A stretch of DNA of 64,000 nucleotides from Zygosaccharomyces rouxii (Eukaryota; Ascomycota; Saccharomycetes; Saccharomycetales; Saccharomycetaceae). A program made the translations under genes and the position numbers. Below, in pieces: positions 38,569 through 50,300 of the stretch (its first letter is position 1; every line of letters begins with the position of its first letter). The stretch lies in NCBI RefSeq assembly GCF_000026365.1, contig NC_012991.1, positions 1,324,209-1,388,208 on the forward strand, read 5' to 3'. Under the pieces are notes generated by a model. It worked only from the letters and a program-made list of their open reading frames with translations, was not told the DNA's origin and ran no database searches.

Positions 38569-38592
38569 AAATATATATTTAAATATATATTT
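38569..38592. terminator. catalase 3' region, AT palindrome pair
   Basis: Two tandem copies of the self-complementary 12-mer AAATATATATTT begin 5 bp after the catalase stop. TATATA-type sequence there is typical of yeast polyadenylation efficiency elements. Confidence 0.5.
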
Positions 38593-39505
38593 ATTTGCTA
38601 CTGTCTATGGTGCTTTATAGTTTTTTGAAACTCTTTATAATATAATTTCCTTCGGTGTCTAGCCGCACGGCTGTATATGCGAGTACCTCTGAGTCTTTTC
38701 ACAGAGGAAAAAAGCCTTGGCATTAATTGCACAAAACCCCTGTAGCTCCGTAGCAATTTTTCTATTCGAGGAAGAAGTTTGCAGGAAGAAGAACAATGAG
38801 TCTGACATCATTATGATTAAGTATTCGAATTAGCAATGTAACAAAAAGAACAGAATATCGACAATAGGATCCTGGAGAAGTTGATAAATGATTGAATTAC
38901 TAGACAAGTTTCCTGAAATGAAATTGAAAAAATGAATTATCAAAATATGTAGTCTTATTGGTGTAATAAAATGCAGTAGGGTTTTCTGCGTATTACTTTT
39001 CTCGTTTACTATGGGAATTTAGGGTTAGTTCACAGCGCATTAATTTAGATACGAAATCATTAATTAATTGAGAAAAAGTTCTTCGAGACAAGATCAGAGT
39101 ATGTCCTACCTATTCTTTAAGAGGTATATTAAAGAACCTTGAAATCGATTGGTCCTTTTTGTAAGCAAATGTGAGCAGTAGTTGGAACGCTTTACAATGC
39201 TCGGGAACGTATAATTATTACTGTGTTTTTGTTGTTTTTTTTCAATATTAAAGTTATTAGCAGCAGGGTCCGTTTGGCGGTTCAATACCAATATTTTATT
39301 ATTAAATAGAAGTTTCTATTTCCTTAAGGGCAAACTAAGCATTACTGACGTATCCCGAGTTCTCTCCAAGGAAGTTGTTATTGACCCTGCCAACAAAATT
39401 GCTAAGAGTATAACTGTCATTGAGTCTTGCTAGTCATAAAATCTTTATCGCTGAAGGTGTTTTTAAAGTCTCAAGCAGTTAATGCTTTCTAGTGTAGGTT
39501 CCTAA
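38593..39505. other. non-coding subtelomeric-type stretch
   Basis: About 0.9 kb of AT-rich DNA with no supported gene, tRNA or repeat. Short open frames have no coherent content. Confidence 0.55.
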
Positions 39506-39745
39506 AAGGAATTAGAAACTCATGGTATCGATGTCATGGTTGAAAATCCTCATGCCGATCAAAATTTATTAGACGACTCAGGTGTGCCATTTGTATTGTA
39601 TGTAAAAGATGGTTTTGGTATGGAGGTCCACTTGTTGCGTGAAAATCCAGTACACACTGCCGCGGTTAAGCATTCCAAGAAGGACTCCACGAGCCATGTT
39701 GTTCCGGGATTGTTTGAAGTAGTACGTTTCCCACCTTATGACTGA
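39506..39745 (+). pseudogene. unidentified gene remnant, C-terminal segment
   Basis: 79 codons open from just after an in-frame stop at 39503 to TGA at 39743. The composition looks protein-like (GIDVMVENPHADQNLLDD, GVPFVLYVKDGFGMEVHLL, HVVPGLFEVVRFPPYD) rather than random, but I do not recognise the family. The first ATG in frame is at 39536, inside the conserved-looking stretch, so the 5' part is missing or decayed. A second coding-looking tail lies ~375 bp downstream in another frame. Confidence 0.35.
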
Positions 39746-40119
39746 TACTTAAAGAAAAATCCTCCTTACATCCAAGTCAAAAATTCCAACGGCGGTAAGG
39801 GCCCATTCTCCTCAAAAAAGCCAACTTCATTTCGAATTAGACTTTGTGAGTATGTTTAGTATTCAAATCCAAAGCAAGAAGATTACTCTTATCCAAAATT
39901 CTTTGTATGCGATGGCTAAAAGGTAGCACATAAGGGCTTGTTCTGCGCTTAGCTGGTGAACATGAAGAAAAGGTGACTCTCTGTTTGCTTGTTTTTTAGT
40001 TCTTTGCGGGGCTCGGAAGTTTTTTTCTTGGCAACCGATCGAAAGATCATCATGCATGGATTAACGGGGTCAACTTCGGATGAAGTTCCTGGATTGTGTT
40101 CGACGAGCCGACTAAAAGA

Positions 40120-40193
40120 AATTAGACATTACCTTAGCTTTTGGAAAAGCTGATGAAGTATTGAAAAACTTGTTAACTAAGCATACCAATTAA
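40120..40193 (+). pseudogene. unidentified short coding remnant
   Basis: About 24 codons ending at TAA (40191-40193) read KLDITLAFGKADEVLKNLLT, an amphipathic protein-like tail. No start is present. It may be the last part of the same dead gene as 39506-39745 after indels, or unrelated. Low certainty. Confidence 0.22.
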
Positions 40194-40212
40194 GGTTTTT
40201 GTCAACCCTTCT

Positions 40213-41958
40213 TCACTGCACGCTTAGAAGCTGCGAAAAATCCAATGTACACAATACGCTGTTGTACCTGTCAAAGTCATTGGCGTCGATGAGCTTGTTG
40301 AACTTTACAATAACGCTCGAATTGGAAGTATCTAGCTCGATTTCACCGGCCATCACAGGCTCTCCGATGTCGTAATGACCCCAAGTTTTGCCCTGATCCA
40401 AAGAAAACAAGATTTTGGTGATACAAAATTTTTCAAATTCCTTTTGCTGCTGAGGTATGGCAACAATAATATTTCCAACATTTGCAAAGACCGAATAGGC
40501 TGGAAATTCGAAGGCCAATTCCCAATTAGCACCGCCGTCTCTAGAAATGAATGTCATGCAACAGTTTCCATCAAACTTGGGGTTACTATGTAAGACAGCT
40601 CCCTTAGCCATAATTACATTTTCCATTGATTTATTCTTTTCAGAATGGGTGTAATGAAAGATATGCAAGGAACAATTTTCTAAGTCATTGGTATCACACT
40701 TGATAAGATGCCTATATTTATTTGAAGGATCCGTAAGTTTTGGTTTAGACCAAGTGTCCCCACTATTGAAGCTTATAACATTGACATATTTGAGAAATCC
40801 TTTCCCGCAGGTAGTCTCATTGTCACAAATAAGCATAGACAGACACTTTTGAGCTTGTTTGTCTTGTGGAAAAACATCAAAAAGTTGTCCCCATAAGGTT
40901 CTCCTACAGTTTCCGAACTTCTCAATCGTCAGAAATCCTGTATGGTTTAGAAGGATTGAGTCGAACTGCAAAAGCCTGAATGTCAAAAAATTCCAAATGA
41001 GCAAGTGTACAAGTTTTCCTTGACGACCGGTTTCTGCTGTATAAACAGGTAAAAGGACCCTTCCAAAATTATTTTCAAAACCCTTGCCAAAAGATGTATG
41101 TTTCAACTCTACGGGAAGAATTGCTTCTTTAAAAGGCCCGCCTGTGGAAACCCAAAGCTTTTCAGTAGGAATCTTGTTGTAGTTTTCCTCAGCCGTGGTA
41201 ACCAAAACACCAGAAGAGAATATTTGTAAATCAGATACTGAGAGTGCACTGAATTCTTCGACAAGTTTCGTGGTTTTACCCAAATCTGATGAATAAAAAA
41301 ACGTTTTAGTTTTCGAAATTATGCATCCTTGCTCATCAGTGGTCGTTATTGAATGTAAACCGTATATCAAGTCCCTTGATAGAGTCGAGTTATGGGAGGA
41401 GACGGCAAACCAACAATCAGTATCACCTGGAGTCATATTATTATCTTCCACAGGTGCAAAGATACGTTTGAAACTTCTTCCACAATCTTCAGAAATATAC
41501 ATTCTGTCCTCTCGTTCACGATTGAAATTACCATATTTAACGGGAACGTGCAAGTCGAGCAAAAGGTAATTCTTTTCAAGAGGATGGGTTTTCAAAATAT
41601 TAGGATATGCTTTTTCGACCTCAAGAGGTTTCTGGATTTGCCTCCACTCTCTCCCTTGGCTTTCTGTGACATATAAATGGCCGACAACATCCTCAACAAA
41701 AGCTCTATTTCTCCCATGGAACTCGTCTGGAATAACTTGTTCAATGTCTTCTTCAATCTTCAGGGTAGTTCGCCAATTCTCGCCATTATCAAGAGATAAC
41801 CTCACTATTCTTTCTCGACAAGCTAAAATGGTCACTGAGTCCTCAAATCTAAGCCATTCCCATTCGAAGGAAGAGTATTGCTCTTTAGCAGATGTTTTCG
41901 AAATCTCTCTTGTAACTTTAGGGACGGCCTCCATGACTGAGTGCAGAACTGATAGCAC
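40213..41958 (-). pseudogene. VPS10/VTH sortilin-family receptor fragment (N-terminal domain only)
   Basis: The family (Pep1/Vps10, Vth1, Vth2) sorts carboxypeptidase Y and other cargo from Golgi to vacuole; S. cerevisiae Pep1 is 1579 aa with two lumenal Vps10 domains and one membrane span. Here 581 codons cover most of the first Vps10 beta-propeller, with Asp-box/BNR repeats such as SLDNGENWRT, FYSSDLGKTTK, SFNSGDTWSKP, ISRDGGANWELAFEFPAYS and SLDQGKTWG. It ends at CTLDFSQLLSVQ, before the cysteine-rich segment, so the second domain, transmembrane span and tail are absent. No ATG lies at the expected start: the frame opens from an upstream stop with GTG, the first ATG is at 41934, and no signal peptide is encoded. 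Dead copy, though long open. Confidence 0.75.
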
Positions 41959-44648
41959 TTTATCGCTGATTCATTTTCACGTTCTATTCTTGTAAGGTCC
42001 AGAAATAGAGTTTGCTCCTTGGCCAAAACTTGAAGATAATCATGCGTAGATCATACACAACGTTGGGAACGTTGGTGAAAGCACCAAGCAACCAGAAAAT
42101 GATCCTGGAAAAGTCCTCAAAGACCAAACAGTAAATCGACCACAATCGGACTCCGCGGCAAAGCATTCAGAGATTATTGGAGTGAGGAAAGAACTTATCA
42201 AAAAATCGAATTGAATTGATACGGTTTACGTTGCTTATTGGTTAGATAAATTTGAAGATTCGTCAATCATCATAATGGTGGTACATCCAGATGAGGGGAA
42301 GAGATCTATTCTAGAGCTTTGGTCAATCCTTCTATCTCCACTTACCATTATTTATATCTCAGAACTTTTCAAGTGATGATGATAGAGAAAGTCCGAATTA
42401 AAAGAAAGGACGAAGACCTATAGTCTTTAGTATAGAGGAAAGCGGGGCAACTAATGGTAACTAATGGCAACGGTAACCAATGGTAATTTTTATAATACCA
42501 ACAGGGACCTTCGATGGAAAATTTAGTAGATATCACGGATCTTTTTTATTTTTCAAACTGCATCGTCCATAAGAAAGGGAGGAAAGATAATGAAAGACTA
42601 AGTATGCTATTCAGAAGGCGCAAGAGCTGGAAATAAGAGAATTTTTTTCTAATATATTAACAGACTAAAGGACGATTTACCACCGAATATTCATGAAAAT
42701 ACAGTTGAATTATAATTAGCTACCCATCCCTTGAGTTAAATGGCTAATGTTATAAAAACAATGCGACATTTCAGTTCTTTACCAGGTTGTATCTCGATCT
42801 AACATAATCATCCCACTAGCTTTATTTTCATCCCGGTAGAGATGTCAAAGCCACCACTTCCAACTCGGGGTTTGCTTCACGGATGGCAAGGATAATGCAA
42901 TGAAATAGACTAAAAGATAGGCAATTATTTTGGTAAAATTTCCCACGAATTGCGATTAGCAGCAGCCCATGCGCAATGATGGTTCCGCCCAACGGATCCT
43001 TCAAAGTTACCTTGAAGCTCCCTCCTTGGTAACTGCTCAACGATCATTTGAATAAAAAACAGCAAAATGTGAATATTAAGAATAAAGGTTTCTTTAATCT
43101 TGATGGGATGGCTTTTGAAATATTTTTGCTCAATTCAGAGCTCTCTGCTGGAAACAAAATCCACCATGACAACACTAGAACCTCAGAATTATGCAAGATA
43201 AAAATACCCTGCCCATTATAGCTCTTACGAGTATGATAAATGGGATCCTGGAGCTGGACTTTGATTTAATCGGCTGCCGCTAAAAGGACCGAGAAATGCC
43301 ATGAGAAATGGTGGCTAGAACTTCAGAATTGCGACTATAGGTAATTCCAATACAAATGACAAGCTCCTGACCGATTAGTAGTGTTCAACTAATGTGGGTG
43401 AACTTCAGGTAGGAGAGCGATAACAACACGACATCACAGTGTAGTTCAACTGCATGGTCTTAAGTCTTTACCAGTTTCTGTTTACATTATCGAAGAGACC
43501 TCGTATATCAAAATATCTTTACATCAACAACGTCGCATTCGAGAACTATGCAAAGAACGTGGGGTAAATTTTCGAAAACTGCACAGCCGTTACTGTAAAA
43601 TTTCGAAGACTACAGAAAAGTGATCTTTGCAAAAATCCATAACCTGAATTGATCTCACGGAAGATGTCTTCAAGATAGCGATGGGTAGAATTATCAGATT
43701 TTGCAGCTATGATCTGGATTTGTGGAAATTCAACACTGCCTTCCTTCAAACAACTTCTTTTGCTCACTCGTACACAATTCAGATAGCTGGCCTCTGTTTC
43801 CACTTTTCGAGATCGTTTACTGGTATACAATGCGTGCTTCCAAAGGTTTGTTCTATAGTTCATATGCCATATATCCAGTGAAATTTTTCAGGTCTTCGAT
43901 GATCAGCATGAATGACGTTTCGGACCCTTTGTTTTTAAAATAGAATTGATCTACGTGAAAAACATACGACAGCCGCAAGGCGCTTTCGGTGGACCCTGGT
44001 AAGTCTCGACAGTCAATGACAATAAGAGTACCGGAATACACATTTTCCAATTTTACGAGTTTATGAAAGTTGAATAGCAGCACTGTTGGAATTTGCTAAT
44101 GGTGCTGTATCTTGAAGTTTTTTATAATTTATCCAATAATTTTAATATATTGATGTTTTATTTCTTTTCTGCATTCCTCCCTTCTATAACCCATTTCAGA
44201 TGTTAACGTTATCATCAATTTCAACTGAACCCTGAGGAACAATAGATTACAATGCTTCTTCGTAAGGAACCAGTTTGTATCCCGTTCGCATGTGGCTTTG
44301 CAGTTCCCAAATGCTCGGAATTCGATAACTTTATTTTATTTCCGGACTTCTTCATATTTCCGGCCTAAGTCAGTATGTACGAATTATACAGCTGGAAAAA
44401 ATGCCCTGGAAACCTAGGTTATGCAGGGACGTACGGATTATAGAGAAAAAATGCCATGCAGACCTAAGTTGAGCAGAAATGAACTGAACGACCTTGAATG
44501 GTAGGTCTGGTTGGTGTTAATGCCGTGAATTTTCGAAATACTCCTGTCGTTCAGATTAATAAGAGACTGTCGATCAGCATATAAATTCCAAGACCTATTA
44601 GAATACAGCTAGTTTTCTTTCCTTTGAGTCGGATGAGAACCATCTGGA
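41959..44648. other. long non-coding stretch with possible relics
   Basis: About 2.7 kb without an intact gene. It holds the short tandem AACTAATGG-type repeat near 42449-42488 and the FLR1-like promoter at its right end. Between 43546 and 44083 on the minus strand two overlapping frames (open to 43853 and then to 43546, shifted) give protein-like stretches such as LIVIDCRDLPGSTESALRL and PQIQIIAAKSDNSTHRYLED. They could be one frameshifted relic, but I cannot name a family. Confidence 0.4.
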
Positions 44649-46238
44649 ATGTACTTTGAAACATACAAGAATACATTTGCGGTTGATGTATTAGAGTATT
44701 TTGGTTGGATAAAATTTCAAGAATGTGCAGATAGATCGAGTTCAACCAGTTGGATAGAAACAGGTGACTCGGAAAGAGATTCGAAAGAATCTGCGTTAGT
44801 GGATGAGGTGGAAAAGGGCAAGTATAGCGATCCGTTTCTGGTCGAGTTCAGAGGTGCGACCGATCCAGAGCATCCGCATAACTGGTCTACTATCAAGCGA
44901 TTTGTCGTTGTCTTTAATGTGATGGTACTTACGTGCGTCACGTATATGGGGACTTCGTTCTACACGCCAGGACAAGATTTAATTGAAAAAGAATTTCATG
45001 TGGGACATGTAGTTGGCACACTTAACCTCTCTTTGTATATTTTGGGATTTGGACTTGGGCCGCTGATATTTGGACCACTTTCTGAATTCGTTGCATTTGG
45101 GCGTCAAAGGCTTTTCATCGTGACTCTATTTCTGTTTGCTATGCTACAGATAGGATGTGCTCTGGTAAGGAATATTGCGGGATTAGTGATCCTTAGATTC
45201 CTTGCTGGTATATTTTGTTCTCCATCATTAGCCAATGGAGCTGCCGCTGTTGGGGATGTTGTCAGACCGAGACACGTTCCTGTAGTACTTGGGTTATGGG
45301 CAATTGGTGCATTAGTAGGACCATCTACAGGACCTCTACTTGGTTCGTCTATGGTTGTTGCGAAGAATTGGAGATTTATGTTTTGGCTGTTGATGTGGAT
45401 AAGCTCAGCGACACTTGTTTTAATGGTTTTCACTTATCCTGAAACCAATGAAGATAGTATTTTGTACCGCAGGTGCCAAAGGATAAGGAGACTCACGGGT
45501 GATAATAGGTATTATACGGTCAAGTCTAGGGAAGAAGAGAAATTGAACTGGAAGGATATCTGCATAACTACACTGTACAGGCCCTTTGAGATGATTATTA
45601 AGGAACCCATTGTGATAGCATTGAACGTGTACCATGCAGTCGAGTATGGTGTGTTTTATTTGTTTTTTGAAGCCTTTCCCATAGTATTTGGTGATGTATA
45701 CCATTTCACGAGGGTTGAGTTGGGTGTGTCCTACATGGGATTTTGTGTTGGTTGTATTACAGCTTATGGTGTTGCAATGGTTTTCTCCTGTTGGTATGCA
45801 GCTAAAAAAATGTCTAATAACACGTTTACGCCGGAAACACATTTGGTGTTGATGATTTGGGTGTGTTGGACGCTTCCTCTTTCGCTTTTTCTATTTGGTT
45901 GGGCAGCTTCAGTTCACTGGATTTTACCGATGATTTCAGAGGTAATATTCATTATTGGTCAATTCAATATTTTCCAATCCGTCTTTTCCTACATGGCTAT
46001 CTCTTATCCCAAGTACATGGCTTCGGCATTTGCTGGAAATAATCTATGTCGATCGGGATTTGCATGTGCATTCCCTCTCTTTGGGAAGGCTATGTATAAT
46101 AATTTGGCCATTGATGGGTATCCTGTGGGTTGGGGATCGTCAATTGTTGGTTTTTGTTGTCTAGCGCTTTCGTTAGTGCCGTTTGTATTGTACAGATATG
46201 GTGCATACTTGCGGAGTAAATCAAGGTTTGCTGGATGA
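44649..46238 (+). CDS. FLR1: DHA1-type multidrug exporter, Flr1 family
   Basis: Plasma-membrane H+ antiporter of the major facilitator superfamily; S. cerevisiae Flr1 exports fluconazole, benomyl, diazaborine and other drugs and is controlled by Yap1. The product is 529 aa (548 in S. cerevisiae). The N-terminal segment matches Flr1 (VDVLEYFGW, then DPEHPHNWSTIKRFVVVFNV). Twelve hydrophobic segments follow, with DHA1 signatures LNLSLYILGFGLGPLIFGPLSE and WRFMFWLLMW. The central cytoplasmic loop is at about residues 268-305. The C-terminal conserved block SYPKYMASAFAGNNLCRSGFACAFPLF is intact. I saw no clear Yap1 site upstream. It lies in the subtelomeric-type region next to a decayed glutathione transferase gene. 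Confidence 0.94.
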   Translation: MYFETYKNTFAVDVLEYFGWIKFQECADRSSSTSWIETGDSERDSKESALVDEVEKGKYSDPFLVEFRGATDPEHPHNWSTIKRFVVVFNVMVLTCVTYMGTSFYTPGQDLIEKEFHVGHVVGTLNLSLYILGFGLGPLIFGPLSEFVAFGRQRLFIVTLFLFAMLQIGCALVRNIAGLVILRFLAGIFCSPSLANGAAAVGDVVRPRHVPVVLGLWAIGALVGPSTGPLLGSSMVVAKNWRFMFWLLMWISSATLVLMVFTYPETNEDSILYRRCQRIRRLTGDNRYYTVKSREEEKLNWKDICITTLYRPFEMIIKEPIVIALNVYHAVEYGVFYLFFEAFPIVFGDVYHFTRVELGVSYMGFCVGCITAYGVAMVFSCWYAAKKMSNNTFTPETHLVLMIWVCWTLPLSLFLFGWAASVHWILPMISEVIFIIGQFNIFQSVFSYMAISYPKYMASAFAGNNLCRSGFACAFPLFGKAMYNNLAIDGYPVGWGSSIVGFCCLALSLVPFVLYRYGAYLRSKSRFAG

Positions 46239-46509
46239 GTGTGTGTTGATAATCAAGTGGATTCTTTTTACTGACTAAACGATGGAGGCGAAAATGATTT
46301 TACTATTGCGTTCCGCGCTGAATTGGTACTAGCCTACATTTTGAAGATCTGGCGTTCAATAGGGCACCAAATAATCCAGAAAGGGTTTACTAATAACCAT
46401 GTACGTATATAATGACTTCTAATGGACACCCCACATCTTCATTTATTATCGGAAGAGTACATAAAGGATCAGCAGGCTAGTTCCAAAGAGTTATAATTTG
46501 GGCAAAGAT

Positions 46510-47218
46510 ATGTCTTTACCTATCATTGGAGTTCGCTTTTGAACAAGTCCGGGGCTTTTACGGTATTGTGGTTGCTAGATCACTTGAGACTAGATCACGA
46601 AATAATACCCTACAGGAGGGACGCAGGTTTTCGTGCTCTCGAGGAATTGAAGAAGCTCCATCCTTTGGGTAGATCACCATTGCTTGAATCGGAAGATAGA
46701 CAAACAGCTAAAAAGAAAATTCTGCTCGAGTCAGAATACATTTTCCAGTACGTCTTGAAGCACTTTGACAAGACTGACTCCTTGGATAAGGAAGACAACG
46801 ATAAGTCCGAGGAGAGCCAGTGGTATTTGTACTACGTTGAGGGCTCCTTGTAATACCCTCTTCTAATTAAACTGCTACCTTCTTGGCCAAAATGCTTTGG
46901 TTCAGTTCCGTTTTCTCTTTTCTCTAGAAAGTAGCTGAAAACATTGGAGAGAAATACTCTACAGGTGAGTTAAGGAATCAACTAAAATTTATTGAAAACC
47001 GAATCACTAAAAAGGATGGTTATTTGGTCAGTGGCAAGCAGAGTGTCGCTGATATTTTGTTGCCATTCCAGCTCGAATTGGCCTTTTCCCGCTGGATTTC
47101 CGATCTCAAGCAGCATCTGGCTATAGAGAGATGGTTCAAGGACCTCAAGGTTTCGGATTCTTATACGATTTTGAAGAGAATAGCTGAGGCTAACGATGAG
47201 GAGTTTGATAAACTTTAG
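46510..47218 (+). pseudogene. GTT1: glutathione S-transferase pseudogene (Gtt1 family)
   Basis: Similarity to Gtt1 (234 aa, ER-associated glutathione transferase) runs from the ATG at 46510 (MSLPIIGVR) to the TAG at 47216. It is broken in at least three places: a one-base loss near 46537 that puts TGA at residue 11; TAA at 46852-46854 where a Gln codon is expected after YYVEGSL; and a frameshift near 46925 at SRK/VAENIGEKYS. Between lesions similarity is strong: AFTVLWLLDHLRLDHEIIPY, ELKKLHPLGRSPLLE, EYIFQYVLKHFD and DGYLVSGKQSVADILLPF. Recent decay is likely, given how much remains legible. Confidence 0.9.
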
Positions 47219-50002
47219 GTGAGGCTGGGGGGGGCAGATAAATTACACAAGCGATTTGTTAGTCTCTCCACCCCCTGGATTCGTTGTATATGGCTGTTGA
47301 GAGGTTTTTATCGTGACTATTTTTTTATTTGCTATATTAAAAATACGTCTGAAACGTACTTAGTGGTTTCAATCTGGAAATGTTGGATACCTTCTCTTTT
47401 GATTTTTCTATTTGAATCTTGCTAGTATTAAAGGAGGTGATTCGCTGTGCAACCAATTATGCTAATCATGGAGATATGTATTCAGTTGTGATGACCGAAG
47501 GGTTAATTCAATGAAATTCTTTGGCGGTTATGATAAAAGTATTCTATTATGGAAGGGGGAAGAGAATTTTTATCTCCAGAACGGTTGATTCCATCCGCCA
47601 TGTTTCGAGAAGTGCAAGTAGATTTCTTGCGAAAGATAGCGTAGATAACACCGAGAGGGTATTAATGGTATGAAGTGGAGTTTCTAGAGGAGTAAGCAGG
47701 ATGCTCAGGAAGTTTGAAGAGGTCGAGTTAAAGGAAGAGGTATGCGACAAGTGTACTGAAAGGCTGCGTGTGAGCTTTTGAGTTTTCCGAGGACACAGAA
47801 AATCAATGAGCTGGTGACGATCAGTTGATGGAGTTTTCTGAACGCTTCTTGAGGATCAAAGCCGTCCAGACTTTCTATAAAGGAAAAACGCTGAGGTACA
47901 ATTTGCATTTATTGATGAAGCTCAGGAAAACTAAAAGGAATTTCTTGAAGCTGTGTTGTCTCATGGACATCCTTATCTGAGTCTGAAGAGTGGGTTCATT
48001 CTCAAACCCCTTTGTTAAAATTTCAGTTTAATACTTCGGAAATTACTACTGGACCGGTATCTATCCTAACTGAGCGTTCACTAGTTTGTGGATAATCTAG
48101 CACAAGAGATGGTGGTACGTAACCTTTTTACTTGAAAATTAATTGGTCGCTGGGTGTTTCATTTTTTACATTTAGTTCGCTAACCGATGCTTTGGCTTCA
48201 ACTAAAAGATCTATCAAATGCTTTGGGAAGAAATGTAACAAATACTTGGCAGATACGAACAGAACTTTTGTTCCTCCGTTTAAGTAATGTATATATTTGA
48301 AACACTATGAAATATTGATGATTTAATTGGATTGAAAATAGCAATTCACCAGGTTTCTAGATTAGGACTAAGTGTACAATATTAGTGGGAATCCTGGTTC
48401 GATTATGTATGATGAAGAAATAGAATCTTGAGGTCAAAGAAGGTTGGATAGAACAGCGTGAAATAGCATAGGGTAATAAAGCTACGTAAATGAATATATT
48501 AAGCAGTCTTTGAAAGAGTATCATGGCTTGTGAATATGATGAATTTTTATGAGTACTACAGTAGCTTCCATTGCCTCTCAGATATTCACTTCTAGAACAG
48601 TGACATTTAAAGAAGGTGCTGTTAACATGCCCAAAATGTCATTCAGTTAGGTTGAATATGCTAGATACAAGAAATAATGAAAACGTCTGTACCTGTAAAA
48701 TTAAAATATCAGAATAAAATATGTACTTGTTCAATGTAAGAGACAGGGAAGGAGACATTGATGAAGTAGCCCAATCTTGTCCCGTCTATAGTGATCAAAG
48801 GACGTATTCCTATGTGCGAAATATAGGTTGGGTATTGGCGACATAGTACTCCAAAGAGAGTTTTTCCTAAAAGGTTATGGTTATGTGTAGTTTGGAGTTA
48901 GGAATAGCATAAAATGGAAAGGATGAAGTGGGTGAATTGTAAGCTCTAAGGTGTATGTTCACACTTAATCCATCAAATGAATTTGCAATATACTATATTT
49001 TAACTGCACAGCTTTGCTCTATTACTGATCAATGTTGTGGAGAACTGTCTTCATTGTTTACCTAGTTCCAAGCCTTGAATATGTTTTGTGTTTGTGCCGC
49101 CCATACCAGCACCACAGATTACACATATTGCTCAATTGATAAAACTTAGACACCGTATGAGCCAAACCACTATGATGTCAGTCCAAGTCATAGTGGTATT
49201 AATTGCCGACCGTATTGGTAGCTGACTCACCTTTACACCACGAGAACCACAAGCAAAATAAACATTATCCGGAAATTTATTGTATTTTCAAAAAAAAAAA
49301 AAAAAAAAAATTACTCGAAGTAAAGAAGGTTCGTATTTTATCTCCCTCTCCACGTTTTGAGAAGTGATTGATTATTTCAAATTGGGCCTTCTGTAGGTTA
49401 CTTACCCTAAGTAGGTTCTTTAGATAAACTAGAAGATGTCTCAGGGCAATACCTAACTCTCGTCTAAACCATGATGGTGCCACAAATCGCTGAATTCAAA
49501 CCCCTGTCACTTACATGTGGTGCAAAAAGAGTACATCCTGAAATAGATGTGTTGGGATGTTAACATATTAAAAAAATTAAAGTCAAGAATATTTGTTGAA
49601 GAAAATACAAAAAACTCAAAGATCAATATAATCAGACGCTTTCCAAATAAAGAAACAACTACAGAATAGTCAAAGAACTCCCATTTTTCTGTTTGCTAAT
49701 AGCGTATTATATGGATATTCTTCGACATGTGTTCGTCCTCTTTGACTTCCACAAAATAAACTGTCAGAGTGTCGTATGCACAAGGCCGTAATAGCTGTAC
49801 TTGTTTGAAATACGTGGTACCAATACTTCTGTGATGAAAATTATTAACTGCTATTATCAGGTCGGAAATGTTCCAGTATAGTAACTCCTACGAATTCCCT
49901 GCTCGAGCGCTGCTCGAAAGGGAAGGTTGATGAGGATAAATTCTTTAAATATCCTACATAACAGCGAGATTTACTAATGAAGGAATTGCTTTATTCAATG
50001 CA
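47219..50002. other. long gene-free stretch
   Basis: About 2.8 kb of AT-rich DNA with no intact gene. It contains A21 at 49290-49310 and scattered protein-like fragments with stops, for example around 47895-47960 on the + strand (EVQFAFIDEAQEN then KEFLEAVLSHG), and a 38-codon tail at 48171-48287. No LTR, tRNA or origin could be confirmed. Confidence 0.45.
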
Positions 50003-50300
50003 TTGTCTTTGATTCTAGGCAAATTTTTTCTAGAAGCGCGAGACGTTCCGAAAACGGAAAGTGTACTAATAACAGATTTAAGGGATTGTCTTTGTTTCTC
50101 AACAACGGTTTTCTAGAAACACACGACGTTCCGAAAACGGAAATGATTACTAGCAACAGATTTACGGTATTGTCTTTGTTTCTCGACAACGGTTTTCTAG
50201 AAACACGAGACATTCCGAAAGCAGAAAAGCTTAATAGTTACGAATTTATGGGATTGCCTTTGATTCTAGACAACGGTTGTCTTTTAGAAAGCGGAAAGGT
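50003..50300. repeat. 83-84 bp tandem repeat (about 3.5 units) with TTCTAGAA palindromes
   Basis: Units start with TTGTCTTTG (or TTGCCTTTG) at 50003, 50086, 50170 and 50254, so periods are 83, 84 and 84 bp; the last unit is partial and diverged. Units 1-3 carry TTCTAGAA (50028-50035, 50111-50118, 50195-50202), which fits the inverted heat-shock-element pair TTCnnGAA, and CGTTCCGAAAACGG or a variant. From unit 2 on the + strand is open in a 28-codon period (LSLFL-NGFLET-D-PK-E). It may be a promoter-associated minisatellite of the gene at 50620 or a relic of a repeat protein. Confidence 0.85.

Noticed and set aside
47547..47908. Short open frames on the minus strand downstream of the GTT1 pseudogene
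   Set aside because: Different frames, no recognisable motifs; plus-strand fragments in the same place are equally plausible.
49548..49640. Possible Ty-type LTR start (TGTTGGGATGTTAAC)
   Set aside because: No matching CAACA end, target-site duplication or priming-site evidence could be found within LTR distance.
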